From Ascaris suum (taxonomy: Eukaryota > Nematoda > Chromadorea > Rhabditida > Ascarididae), in contig CM024168.1 in the NCBI GenBank assembly GCA_013433145.1, positions 10,548,184 to 10,612,183 of the forward strand: 64,000 nucleotides of DNA. Direction: 5' to 3'. The notes under the pieces were generated by a model that was not told the DNA's origin, searched no databases, and saw only the letters and a list, made by a program, of their open reading frames with translations. Position numbers and translations under genes: made by a program. Of the stretch, positions 38,801 to 50,286 are shown one piece after another; the stretch's first letter is position 1; every line of letters starts with the position of its first letter.

Positions 38801-41800
38801 TCCTTTTGGGCGTCAGCTAGTCAGCGGTTTTGATGAGGCAAGGTTGTTGTATTTTTATGAGGTCGTTGTTTGCGAGGGGGGTATTCAGTCCAAAAATGTG
38901 TTGTGGCCACGCATAAGGTCATAAAGTTAGAAAATTCTATGAGCCTCTGATCACAAAAAAAAGCGCCTAAAGATTTCACAACAGCAACGGCTGGTGGTAA
39001 CATTCCATTTGAGTATGCGCTGATAATTGCGAGTGGAGATTTTTAACGCTTTTAAACACTGGTTTGAGAGTTTCTGACGCGGGAAGTAGACTCTCACTAC
39101 TTCACCTGCGCATAATCAAAATTTAGCAATTTTTCGAAGAACAGGTGTGCCGCAAGTGTTTTAATTTCGCACCCAAATAACATTGATGAGCATTTGCTTC
39201 TCAGACGAAGCACCGGGTATTGGCAACTAAAGCTTAAATGTGCTGAGCGTTCTTGTTTAATGTTTCATAGTGTGCGGTTTATGCCAATGTTGCCAAGACG
39301 TTGAATTGTAGAGAGGCCGTCCACTTACACGGCCATGGATTCTCCTATTTGATGACCCGGCAAAGAGTCAGGCGGTGACTTTCTGTAGACTCATCTGACC
39401 GTTTTTGTTTGTAACTCTGTCCACCGTGTGGGAAGGGTTCCAGTGTTTGTGAGTAGAGTAGGCTGTGCTGCATACTGCAGCCATCGGTAATGAAAGACGC
39501 AGTAATGGAGAGGCGAAATGATGGACATCGCAGGAGTGAAGTTTGGCATAGAAATGGTTCGATGGACATTGCCGGTGACGAATTTGGAATTGCAGCATTT
39601 CAGCACATGATAGCGGGCAGAATGGAGACAGTGCAGATGGAATGAATATGAATGATGTGATGCAGTGGAGAGCTCTTTGGGAAATTCTTGGCGCAAGGTG
39701 TCAGAAGAGAAGGCGAGAAGAGGTCCACCTGAACTCTGACTGTAACCCTGTGGTAATCAAGAAATAGTGGAATAGCTGAAGTTGGTGACAACGGCACTAT
39801 GGTACTACTGTGAGGTGCGGAATTCCGAACGTGCTTTAGTGCAGAAAAATTAATCAAATCGGTCATATCACTGCCAGAGTTACCCTATCCACGTTTCGAG
39901 AATGGACGTGCGGGATTTGATGTTCTCGAACTCGCCGATGAAGTCGGTTGTACTCGCCTTCTCAGAGTGCTTTGATGGCCAGCAGATCATCCGACACTCT
40001 AAGATAAATATATGAAGTTGAATCAGTTCTTCGCAAAAAATACAACTATTTTAACATTCAGCAGAGCAGAGTTGATGGAAAACTAGTTTTTCTATTCAGC
40101 ATCCTTTTACCTGCTCATGACATCCTCTCAGCAACGCTTATAGTGATCATTCTAGCCTATTGAGGCAACGAAGCGTCTTGATCTTTCGCTTTGACAGCAT
40201 TAACGTATTCTGGATGTCCTGTTTATGCAGACCTGTTTGCGGGTTGAGGCAGGCAAAATAGCATAATTACCACTCAAATGTGTATGTGCTCATGGTGACT
40301 TGCGACCTCATCGTATGCGTCTTAAAGATCGGAGTGGATTTCATTCCACGACGATCTGCATGCCTTTTAAAAACTCCGCTTTGTCCCTCAAACATCCACT
40401 GACTTTGGAGACCGGGTGAGTTTTGCCTGCCACTGTTGTTTCTCATGCTGCCCTTTATTATTTATAAGATTGTAAATTACGGAGGTGAAAATTTTTGCAG
40501 ACGCTTTATTTGGTGTCTTCGAAAAAGTCAGCACGAAAAGCAGTTGCTGAATGTGCGCCTGAATTCTACAAGCAGCGTGGTTCATCCTCAGACATCCAAC
40601 AATTACCGCTCGCCTGCACTCACATATTTCCCTCACTCCTGGTTTAACTTGCTTATGCAAGAACTGAGATTTCTTTGCTAGCGGTTTCAATTTTTGCTTC
40701 TGCCTGGATGGTTCGTTGGGGATTATCCGCAGTTTCGTATCTCATAGGTTACTGCTGTTTGTCATCTTCATACTCAACGTTTTCTGATGGACAATAAAAA
40801 TCGCTCAGGATGAGCAGATCAGTATGCAGTCGAATGCCGATATTTTGACTGCACGTCGGCATCTTTCAGTACGAAAGCTTGCCGTAATCGAAGTTTTATC
40901 ATGCATTACTGGGAGCGCTGTTTTTTAATTTCCTAATATGGAGGAGTACAGACCAGCAATCGTTGGAGAGGAGTGTTGAACAGGCTGAGGTGTAGAAGAT
41001 AGTCGAGCAACCTGAGGCAGAATGATGTTGGATGCGTGAATCCCCGATGTCGACTTTGCGGTTGATTTTTTATTTTCCATGCCACAATCGCTCAAGCAAC
41101 GATAGCGCAACTTATTGGGCATATTCTACCCCGAACGGCAAAACGAATGTTGTTCAATATTGTCTATGAGCATTATGGTTAAACCGCAGCCGAGAAGGGA
41201 AAATTGCAACCTCCTCCCATCCATCCTTCTGTAGAAGCCCAAATTTCATTATGATCGGATCTTGTTCCTCCTCCCCCCTCCCAGCCCCTTCCCTTGACCT
41301 CCCAAACTTTAATCGAGGGCCAGCTCTTCTGAGCTCATGTAAGTTTTTTCCAAATTTGGGTTGTGTGATGCGATTATGCATCAGTTTTAAAAAAATTCGG
41401 ATGCCTGACGGCGCCATTGCAAATTCGTGTAAAAGTTCTCGGATTCATCAATGCCCCGTTGGCAACATTTTCAAACTTCTGCTAGTGGTGACTGGCGCGC
41501 AACGGCCCTCAGATTTGAGTGATTCCTTCACGGCAAAGGAGGCTTATAAGTGGCATTTCCTTCGACGACGACTCTCCAGACCGATGCGGCCAAGTTTATG
41601 TCGATTCGCATATATTGATTACTTTTGTCCACTTTGGAGGCCAAAGGACCATAAATCATGGTGCAAGAATCAGGAACTGTAGTTACTTTTTGGCCTTCAA
41701 GTGCGGGAAGGGATTTTGTGGAAAGCAACCTGTCGTTTCGGTGCTGCTCCTCTTCGGGAAGATTCTGCGCGCTCGAAGTTCGCTGTATCCCCATATCAAG

Positions 41801-43366
41801 TTTTTGAGCCAACATGAATCCATATGAATAGAGCCCGCGCCAGAACGTCAAAATGGGTTTATGTTTCCTTGTATGATGAAGCTTTCCCATATATGGGAGA
41901 AGAAGAATTGCTGGTTCTTCTGCTTTCCCCCTCCCTCCCGTCCCTTCGCCTCCTGCTGAAGCACAGTTCCGGCTAATGGCTTCACTACGATCCATGAGGT
42001 CGCATATTGATGGCTTGCCTCCATTTACAAAAATACGTTCAACTCATCGTCACTGGTAGAGCACCCCCCTTGATTGGTGTTTTTCGGCAGTAACGAGTCT
42101 TGTTGTATAAGTTCAACAGTTGACATCAAAGTCAAATGTTTCGATGCATAACTGAGTTAGAAGCTTTTTGTCTGACGCAGTGACGATGCAATTTAGGTTT
42201 GCAAAGACTAATTTTAATGCTAGATAGTAGATTGCAAAAATGCCTTTTTGTTATGCAGTTCATTTGCTTTTTCCAAGAAAGGAGAAACTCGAAGTGCACT
42301 TTGTATCTTGAAGCTATTCACGAGCTATCAGGATACACGTTGATGAAATTAAGTCGCCTGCTTGCCTCCCTTCGTGAAAGAAGCTATAGTGAGAAATCTG
42401 TTGACCTCTGATGCTTCTTTGCCTCAGCTGTCGGGCGATGCATCTGTTCTCCTATTGTACACCAACATTACATGCTCGGTCTATTTGCCTTTAGCCAAAC
42501 TCGGTACATCTGCGGCCTAACAGAATCCTCTTTCGCAGATTTTCGTGCAAGCAGAAGCTAGATGACGCAGAGGGAGGCAGCTTGTTCCAAACACGTTCCT
42601 CAGCACCGAGTTGATTTATTCGCTGACTGAACTGTGGGTTTGATGTTGTTAGCTGTGAGCGATGTTTGAGCCCAGCTCACTCAAATTCACTGAGTCCACT
42701 CCCGTTTGATAGAATTTCGCGCAGAACCACTTTTTTAATACCTTGCAAGCGTGCAGAAGAACCCTCGCTGAGTTTTGCCGAGTGCACTAACAGTGGGTCT
42801 GCTTTCGATTATGAAATGTTTTTGTCTTTCTCAATTGCTTATACCTTCATCTCCATCCAAGAGCTTTAGTTTTCATATTTTGTGCTCATGAGTGCTCTTT
42901 AAATTTCTAGAATTTCTCTCGGGAAACTCATATTCTCTAAGAATTCAAAATTCGAATCTGACACTCTGAATAAAGTCACTATGCACCTGTAGACTATGAA
43001 ACTCAGTGTCCTCAAATGTGTGTACATTGAGGAGAGCAAATTGTCCCACAAATTGCAAATTTTTGCAATTCTGTGAACATTCTCGCCGCACTCCTCATTG
43101 TACGAAGGTTTGCAGCAGGTGTATTACAGAAATGGAGCACTCAACGCGGTTTCACATCACACCCTCGCTTTTCCACGTTATTTTCAGTGGTTGTTTCTGC
43201 AGAGTGTAACTCAAAATACGTGGCAATGATTCGCTCTTAGTTGATTTCGTATATGTCACGATTTGCTGCTCATATATTTTGACGAGTATTTGCTTGTCCA
43301 CTTGCTCTAAGACATCTGTGGAAATGTATGTTTCCTTGTGATTGCTGAAGTTTGTTATTGTTTCAG
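35860..43366. other. No supported gene
   Basis: Long competing frames occur on both strands at 39.35-39.87 kb and 41.15-42.0 kb, with pyrimidine-rich patches at 41.27-41.30 and 41.93-41.95 kb. They look like old interspersed-repeat sequence rather than genes, but no transposase or reverse transcriptase motif was found. Confidence 0.35.
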
Positions 43367-43508
43367 ATGAACATACATTCATCGAAACTAAGTCGCACTT
43401 ACTCGAGTGGATCGTGTCGACGCATACTTAACTATTGGTCATCTGAGGACTATTGGGGCAGCTGCCGTATAAGGCAGATCATAAATTTCAACTACTCGTC
43501 CTCATCAG
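43367..43508 (+). CDS. Candidate exon, unrecognised (Ser/Tyr-rich)
   Basis: An acceptor (TTATTGTTTCAG) is followed by 142 bases open in a single frame and a donor (CATCAG|GTAACG). The other two frames contain stops. Forty-seven residues begin MNIHSSKLSRTYSSGSCRR and are rich in Ser, Tyr and Trp. No family is recognised. It could be an internal exon or, with its ATG directly at the acceptor, a trans-spliced first exon. Confidence 0.33.
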
Positions 43509-46500
43509 GTAACGTTCTCCATTTTTCTGCTCATTTTGCGCGCAAAAATGCTGGCAAACTTCATAGAAACCACATTTAAGTTCGAAGCGGTTATTTGCAC
43601 TTGTTGGTGGCCTTCTCTCATGGAGTGTTCTTTTTTGCATTTAAGAGCACTAGCTAAATGGTTATTTTGTTCCAAAACGGTCGTTGTAACAGGATTCGTA
43701 CTGCGCCTAAGTTCTTCGTTCCTTTAGTTTTCCACAGGTTCTATCTTTTGACGTTGCTAATGATAATTTGCTAAAGAACTAGATGGTTATGCGTCTGCAC
43801 GCGATCGTGGAAACCGAATTTTCATCCAATCTTGTCTCGTGTTGTTGTGTTTGCGCTGTGAAAAAAGTTTCTACGAACACTTTAGGGAATCCATTCCATG
43901 GCGTGTGACCTGAGAGTTAAACAAATGTTCGTATGGTCGAAATTCACCTTTTTTACTGCCTCCTTTCGTTAGGCAGATAAGGCGAAATTCCTCGCATTTC
44001 ATTTCATGCGCACTGATCATTTCCCTCCTCTCGTCACACAGCTTTTTCTCCATTTTGAAAGTTCAGGTATACGTAGTATAGGTAACCGTCTAAGATTATT
44101 GTAGAGACGAAAATACGTTGGTATACAGCTTGGTGACGTACCGCCTATGTCGTCGACCCAATGTTTACCCATCAGTCACTTGGACGCAAGGAAAACACTC
44201 GTCACGAGCATACTGCGAACTGTTCCAAAGGCAAGTTGGCGTGTTGACTCAGAGTTTGTGCTTGTATGAATTTCAGTTCTGAAACCTCTGGGACTTCCCT
44301 CGTGATTCCAACGCCCAAAGTCCATCGCTGTATTTTTAATGCTTTTGTCAAAACGGTTTTGTAGGTGCTCGTGAGAGAGGTTTTTGGCCGTGCATTGCCC
44401 GTATATACAAAGGTGGCTTCCCTATTCTTATCCTCCTTCGTAGCTGAGAAGGCCTACCAGTGTTTTGTGTTTTAACAGGTGTGTTTGTAGTGGTGTTTCG
44501 GAGAGTCCAGAAAGGTGAGGAGCTTTCGGAACTCAATACATAAGTTGCTAAATGTCGGAACATCTGCCCAGAACTAAGGGTTCGGAGAGAATTAAAGGAA
44601 AGTTTATGGAACATTTGAGAACCGGATGCTGTTGATCTCTTCTCACAGAAGGGTATTCTTGTATAGCCACCGAATAATGCGAATGGCATTTTTTTTAAGA
44701 TTTTCTGATGAAGAGTCACCAAATGTGACTTCGGAGTGGTGACTCCAGACTCGATATTATCATTGCAGCTCACCTCGTCATTATTATTTTGCAATCTTTT
44801 TGATGCATTTGGAAGTGATATGATCACCCCGTTTTCGGTCAGTCTAATTCATTGTAACTCCACCCGTTTTCTTGTAATGGATATCTCTTTGCATTTACTT
44901 ATGCTTCATTTTAAATTACAAAAGTGTTTGCTGAATCACGAAGAATCACTGAAGGCTCCATATCTTGACTTCCGTAAGTAAAGAACACGTATGACTTTTG
45001 TGCTTTAAATCAGAGCGGTTTCCGTGCATCAGATAAAGAGCTGAAACGAGAGGAAATTTTTGAACGCAACGATTATTCACTGTTTGATATTCTCTTTGAA
45101 ATTTAAGCCACATGTGAATTCTTTTTGGATTTGTTTTGTTTTCGAAATTTTCAATAAATTCACCTAACAATCTTTGTCCCACAAGCAAGCGCTCTTTGTG
45201 CGCTTGGTCTTGAGGAAAGAAACTTTTTGTCCTCAAGAAGCTTTTTTTCAGTAAAACACTGCTTGTTTTAAGTTGCGCTTTTGTAACTTATGGTGCGCAC
45301 GGCTGTCTTTTCAAGGTGCACCAATAACTCAACGGTGAGCATGGACGCTCAATTAGCGTCTGCCGAGGTCACACTGTTCTACTGTGCTTCCGGAAATTGA
45401 TTTTACGGTTTGCTTGATTATTCACTGAAATGAGGAGACAAATATTGATCCACTGCAGTGTGCAGCCGTCTTAAAGGGGATAAGTGAGCGCGCTCCATCT
45501 GATGTTCTCTATCGGAACGCTATATTGTCACGCTCATTATCAGTACAACCATGCTTCAGTAGCCTAGTGAGTTTGCCTAATATTAGAGCTACTTAATTTC
45601 TTTACATCAGTATAAAAGCGAAGATTCCTCAAACCTCGTAAGCAATGTACTTACAGGGTGAAGTGGTTGCGGAGTATGACGGAGACTTTCAGAACATGCG
45701 GTGGGGAAGGACTTCCGAGGCAATCTGAGTCGGACGTTTAATTAATTCCGTAGTAACCTTCTGAGTCGGGCCTCAAAGTAATATCTCTCAAATCATCGTT
45801 TGTTCTTTCTCAGTCATGTGCACAGAGCAAAAACAGCGGCCCGAACTTTTGTCCCGAAATTTTTGTCTCGCCCATTTTTCATTGTTTTCAAAGCTTTGAT
45901 CGGAATGTTGTCAGACTGGATTTTTTTTCGTCGAGTCGTTGTTTTCTCTGATGATTGCGGAAAATAAGGTTTTTCTCAGCTTGTTATAGGATCTCGTGTA
46001 ACGCTAGACACCATATTCCAGTCTTCCTTAACTTTCGGGAAGAACTTCTCACTTTAATAAAAGCCTCGAAAACACTACTTTTTATTAACTTTTTGATTCG
46101 CAAGTAATGTTCACTGAATAACATAGCACCGGAAATAAGGCAGCTGATCGAGATGGGTAGACGATTGAATTTCGTGATTGATCTCCTTACTTGCCTTCAC
46201 CACACAATTACAGCGGCAGTGAGGGAAACAGCTAAGAGTCGTGACCTTAAGATGAAGAATGTTTTTATTCGGCGCAATACTGAAGTCAAAATTGAGAGCG
46301 AGCTTCCTTGTTACTTGCCGTCTTCGAAACATCCTGAGCAGTTATTGTTATACAAAATCAGTCGATGAGGGACACTAGGAGTATACGTGTTAGCACTGGT
46401 TCGGAAACATCCTTATCAGGAGTTGATTCTGCCACCGTATCTCTCGATTCAGTGCGTAGAGTAAACTGCAGACTAAGAAGGTGTGAGGAGGATATAAATG

Positions 46501-46571
46501 TTTGTGAGTTAAAAATCATCATCTGAGTTATTCACGTGACAAAAGTCCCTGGTGAAACATTTTCATCTGAT

Positions 46572-46609
46572 GGCGATAAGCGTGTGTCCCATCATTGAGA
46601 ATTAGTAAC
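46572..46609. repeat. Direct repeat, copy 1
   Basis: GATAAGCGTGTGTCCCATC...GAGAATTAGTAAC here is repeated with a few changes at 46923-46962, about 350 bp downstream in the same orientation. Confidence 0.8.
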
Positions 46610-46922
46610 GAGTAGACGATGTACGAGAATCAGTCGAGGGGTTTGGGGAAAACGGCCTCGCTTTCTTCGCCGCTCTTCGTTTTTATGCGGTGGTTTATCG
46701 GAGCGTCCATCGCATGATGGCAAAGGACGTCTGGGAATGAAGGTCGCTTTCATCTTCTGCTGTTTCTTTTCACATCACTCGGGACGACTTTAGGTTTGTT
46801 GTCCTAAGATGTTTTCGCTCCTGCTCCTTCGCGGGAACATTCCTCGCGGTGAGTCATTCGCAGGTTTCTTTTTTTATTTTTGTTTGCATTTCGAAGCGGC
46901 CTGTTCGTAGCGCTCGCTCTTC

Positions 46923-46962
46923 GACGGCAATAAGCATATGTCCCATCTTGAGAATTAGTAAC
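46923..46962. repeat. Direct repeat, copy 2
   Basis: This is the partner of 46572-46609. The shared core includes TGTCCCATC and TTGAGAATTAGTAAC. The pair brackets a T-rich 310-bp interval and could mark a tandem duplication or the edges of a small element. Confidence 0.8.
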
Positions 46963-47732
46963 TCTGACTAATGCATAAAGGCACAGTTCGCAGTGGTCCA
47001 ACATTTATAAACAATTTTCTAACGACGAATGCAATTGCGAAACCACTTTCGGAGCATCTCCCCGTGCACGCCTTACCACTTGTCATGTAAGAATACGGGG
47101 TGAAGGATTCACCTTGTTCATCAAACTGTAGAAAAAGCTGGGGTTGTTTGCTCAGTGGCAAGTCAAAGCGTATGTTTCAGTAAGCTGATGTTGCCCCATA
47201 GATCCAGCCCCCTTTTTGGATATGTGATATGCTCTCAAATCCTTGTACTCTCGGTTGCACTGGGTCAATATTTCGCAATATTCCCCACATGCCTTATTGA
47301 GCTAGAAGGTGTTAAGGGGCACAGTGAAGGCAATCTGAGCTTAAAGAAACGATGTGCTTGGCGGTCGGTACTAAACATGCAACGGTTAGTTAATTTAGAC
47401 GATCAAGTAGGTATGGAAGCATTTGCCTGCAAGGTAACTGATTTATACTTCATTGTGAAATGAAGTTGATCACTATTTGTCCACTCTTTCCACAACAAGT
47501 CTCCGTTGTCTTTCCATCTTAATTTGTACATAAAGTCGACATCGAAAATATACAGAAGGCTTGTTATACCCGAATGCGCCTCTCTTCTTTAATGCCACTT
47601 GTAAGTGCGGCTCGGATCAGTCGGATCTAATGCGTTCATATGAGCAGCATTGTTCTCTAAAGCGTGCGCCGAAGGCTACGCTGTATCTGGACATGACCCT
47701 TCTTCGTCATGCCCTTCACGGTGAAGAAGGAG

Positions 47733-48349
47733 CTAACGTGATCGAAGAAACATGCGACATAGAATGTATGCATGAATGAAACAACTATTAAGCACATGCT
47801 TATATAGGGTAAATGCAGGTGCAGGATTTTCACGTTTGAGACTCTTCTTCAATAAGGATGCGAATGGAGGCTTTTCACATTTGAACATATGTTCAGTAGA
47901 AATAGATAGTGCAAGCTTTTCACAATTCGACATCTGTTGACTCGACGTCCGTTTCTTTGACCATTCGGCGGTTGCAGCCAGCACCCCTCCGTTCATCGGA
48001 GGCTTTGAATCAGATGCCCTTTCATCGCTCAGTTGCCCCTTAGCCATTCTCTATATGTCATCTTTTCGGCTGAATAGCATCCTTCCTCGCTTTCGCGACA
48101 TGACCAGCTTGACTACTGACGATGTTATTGAGTATGTCCCCGTTGTCTGACGACCTCACTGAGGCTTGCTAATGGATGTTGGACCCGGAGTAACGGCTCC
48201 TCCAAAGATTTTCCCTTCAACAGTTTCATTGAATGTTTTGTGGTAGGTGGGCATAATTTCATGCGGAGGTGAGTTTTTCTGAGAGGGATGGAACATGGCT
48301 GCCTTATCATTATCTGCGCCGATGAAGCGCACAATCTTGATGTTCCTCA
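47733..48349 (-). CDS. Candidate two-exon gene part, unrecognised
   Basis: Exon 48349-48160 is open from a possible GCAG acceptor to CTCA|GTGAGG. It encodes [20 protein letters not shown] and, near its end, [17 protein letters not shown]. The frame at 48047-47733 begins [17 protein letters not shown] and includes [13 protein letters not shown]; joined through a weak acceptor (TATAGAG) the phase fits. Both pieces look hydrophilic and use codons like real exons, but I recognise no domain. They lie just upstream of, and on the opposite strand to, the Rac-like exon at 48380. Either they are nested in that gene's first intron, or the GTPase lacks a normal first exon. The model is tentative. Confidence 0.33.
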
Positions 48350-48379
48350 CTGCTTCCTTGCTAATGCGTTAGATTTCAG

Positions 48380-50286
48380 CGCTGTAGGGAAAACAAGCTT
48401 GCTGGTCCGTTACACCATTGATGTCTTTCCTGGCGAATACATTCCGACCACATTCGATAATTTTTCGGCCAATATAACGATCGAAGGTATATTAGTTAAC
48501 CTTTCACTATGGGATCTAGCTGGGCAAGAAGATTATGAGAGGTGGCGCGTTCTTGCATATTCACGGACGGTGAGGTTTCATGTTTTTTTTTTCGAATTCG
48601 TTCATATCTTTTCATATATGGAAGCGTTGGTCATTCGAATGATTTTCGTTGAGTTCGTGTTACGTTTGATAGTTCATATGTGTTGATGGTGGCAACCACT
48701 TTAGCATTTATATGAGTCACAATCTCTTATTACACCTGTTTTTAGATTCATTAAATGGCTTAAATAAAAATCTTATCCAGCTCATTGTTTTCTGACTTGA
48801 TTTGGTTACATGGGTCCACTTATTGTCAGAATAAATGGGCTTTCATTCGTTCAGATTACTTTTTTCTCTGTTTGTCTCTTTCTTTACGCTGTTTTTCCAC
48901 ATGGGCGCAACCTTGGCGTGAAATTGAGCCCTGATTACGACTGCCACACCCCATTGAAAGGTAGCAGCGGATGTTAGTCTTATTCATGCTCAACGTTCAA
49001 GGCGTTCTGCCAAAAGATATTACCAAAAAGCTATTTTCAACAGCATGGTGCATTGGATTTATGGGCGTTTCTTAAGCACCTTTTGAAAGCAGATTCTGGT
49101 GCAGGTCGACCTACCGTTATTGCTCAAAAGCATCATCATGACGGTTGTGGAAGTTAGTTTGGTGAACCTGATGGTTTTTGTTAGGGAATGAGGTTAGAGG
49201 AGTTTTCATTTTGCAGGATGTTGTTCTTATATGTTTTTCTCTGGTCAGTCCTGCATCCTTCGAAAACGTGCGAGAGAAGTGGTATCCGGAGGTATCGCAT
49301 CATTGCCCGAATGTACCGATCGTTCTAGTCGGTACAAAACTTGATCTGAGGGAGAATAAAACAGTAGTGGAGGAAATGCACGAAAGACGCTTGGAACCTA
49401 TCAGCTATCTTCAAGGACTTTCCATGTCAAAGAGAATCAGTGAGCGTCTAGTGAACTCTCTTTTTTGAATTTGAGTCAATTTTGATTACTTTCGACCGCG
49501 TTGGTCAAGGGCATTCAAGTGCTGATTGCTGCTTAAGCGTCGTGTAGCAGTGCAAGGAGGGATAAGGAGCTGCCTTCATACTTTATTCCATAGGTGTAGA
49601 ATGCATTAAGATCGCCTTCCCCAATCGAAACAGCATACACCAGCTGAAACTTAGCCAGAGTTTGATGAAAAATGTTACTAACCGGCTTCCTAATCTTGCT
49701 GTACATTCATTAGAAATGCCGATTAATGGCATAGCAAAATTAAGTGAATGACATGAAGTACTGACCGACAGAAGGGTATATTATTCATTGTGTTCGCTCG
49801 TGAGGTTTATTCCCTTTTGCAGGATTGATACCGAATGCTGTTCACGTGCAAAGGGTGCAGTTTTCCACTGACATCTTTGCAGTAAAGAATATGGCCATCA
49901 TGAGCTCAAAAAAGACAAGGGAAGAACGTGTTGTAATGGTCTCTTCTACATACATAAATACGTGTGACGTGCGGTGGGACAGGTAGAAATTTGCAAACGT
50001 ATCTAACTGAAATAGGTACGTGGTTGTAAGAGGAGCCGTGGACTTGATCCGCCTTATCCTCCCCCACCGGATCTAGTATATTCCGCGGATTAATGATTCA
50101 GAATTACCTGTTTCGCTGCTAACGAGTTTGCCAGTAAAAGTGTTTCAATTGCAGACGCAATTTAAATACTTGGAGTGCTCAGCGCTTTCTCAGACAGGGC
50201 TGAAGCAGGTGTTGGAAGAGGTTGTACGTGCTGTCCTCGTTCTGCAGCCGAGGTCGAAACGCACAAGGCAGTGTGCAGTGCTTTAA
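48380..50286 (+). CDS. Rac-like Rho-family GTPase, diverged (first exon not found)
   Basis: Recognised exons are 48380-48569, 49217-49439 and 50155-50286. They cover [12 protein letters not shown] (P-loop), [16 protein letters not shown] (switch I with its Thr), [13 protein letters not shown] (switch II with the catalytic Gln), [28 protein letters not shown] (guanine specificity), KYLECSAL (G5) and a basic C-terminus ending CAVL, a CAAX prenylation box. The spacing matches the CED-10/Rac group more than MIG-2 or CDC-42. It diverges at positions usually fixed in Rac: IPTT for IPTV, WDLAG for WDTAG, and [11 protein letters not shown] for DRLRPLSYPQT. Rac proteins are membrane switches for actin, migration and engulfment. 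The exon 3 donor (ATCA|GTGAGC) leaves phase 1 while the last exon needs phase 0, so the junction is off by one base. Exon 1 (the start and GDG) was not located. It may be a working paralogue with a sequence error, or a decaying copy. Confidence 0.82.

Larger units (their letters stand above)
43509..47732. other. No supported gene
   Basis: Minus-strand frames at 44348-44827 and 44946-45236 are long but carry no recognised domain and no clear splice link. The missing first exon of the Rac-like gene was searched for here by eye (the GDG P-loop start) and not found. Confidence 0.35.

Noticed and set aside
41154..41995. Long competing frames on both strands
   Set aside because: Pyrimidine-rich, no domain, no paired splice sites; probably an interspersed non-coding repeat, but no second copy in the window proves it.
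44348..45236. Long minus-strand frames as a possible decayed transposon
   Set aside because: No reverse transcriptase, integrase or transposase motif and no terminal repeats were found.
48288..48686. 132-codon frame read as one uninterrupted GTPase protein
   Set aside because: Sequence before AVGKT and after YSRT is intronic; acceptor TTTCAG and donor ACG|GTGAGG mark the real exon.
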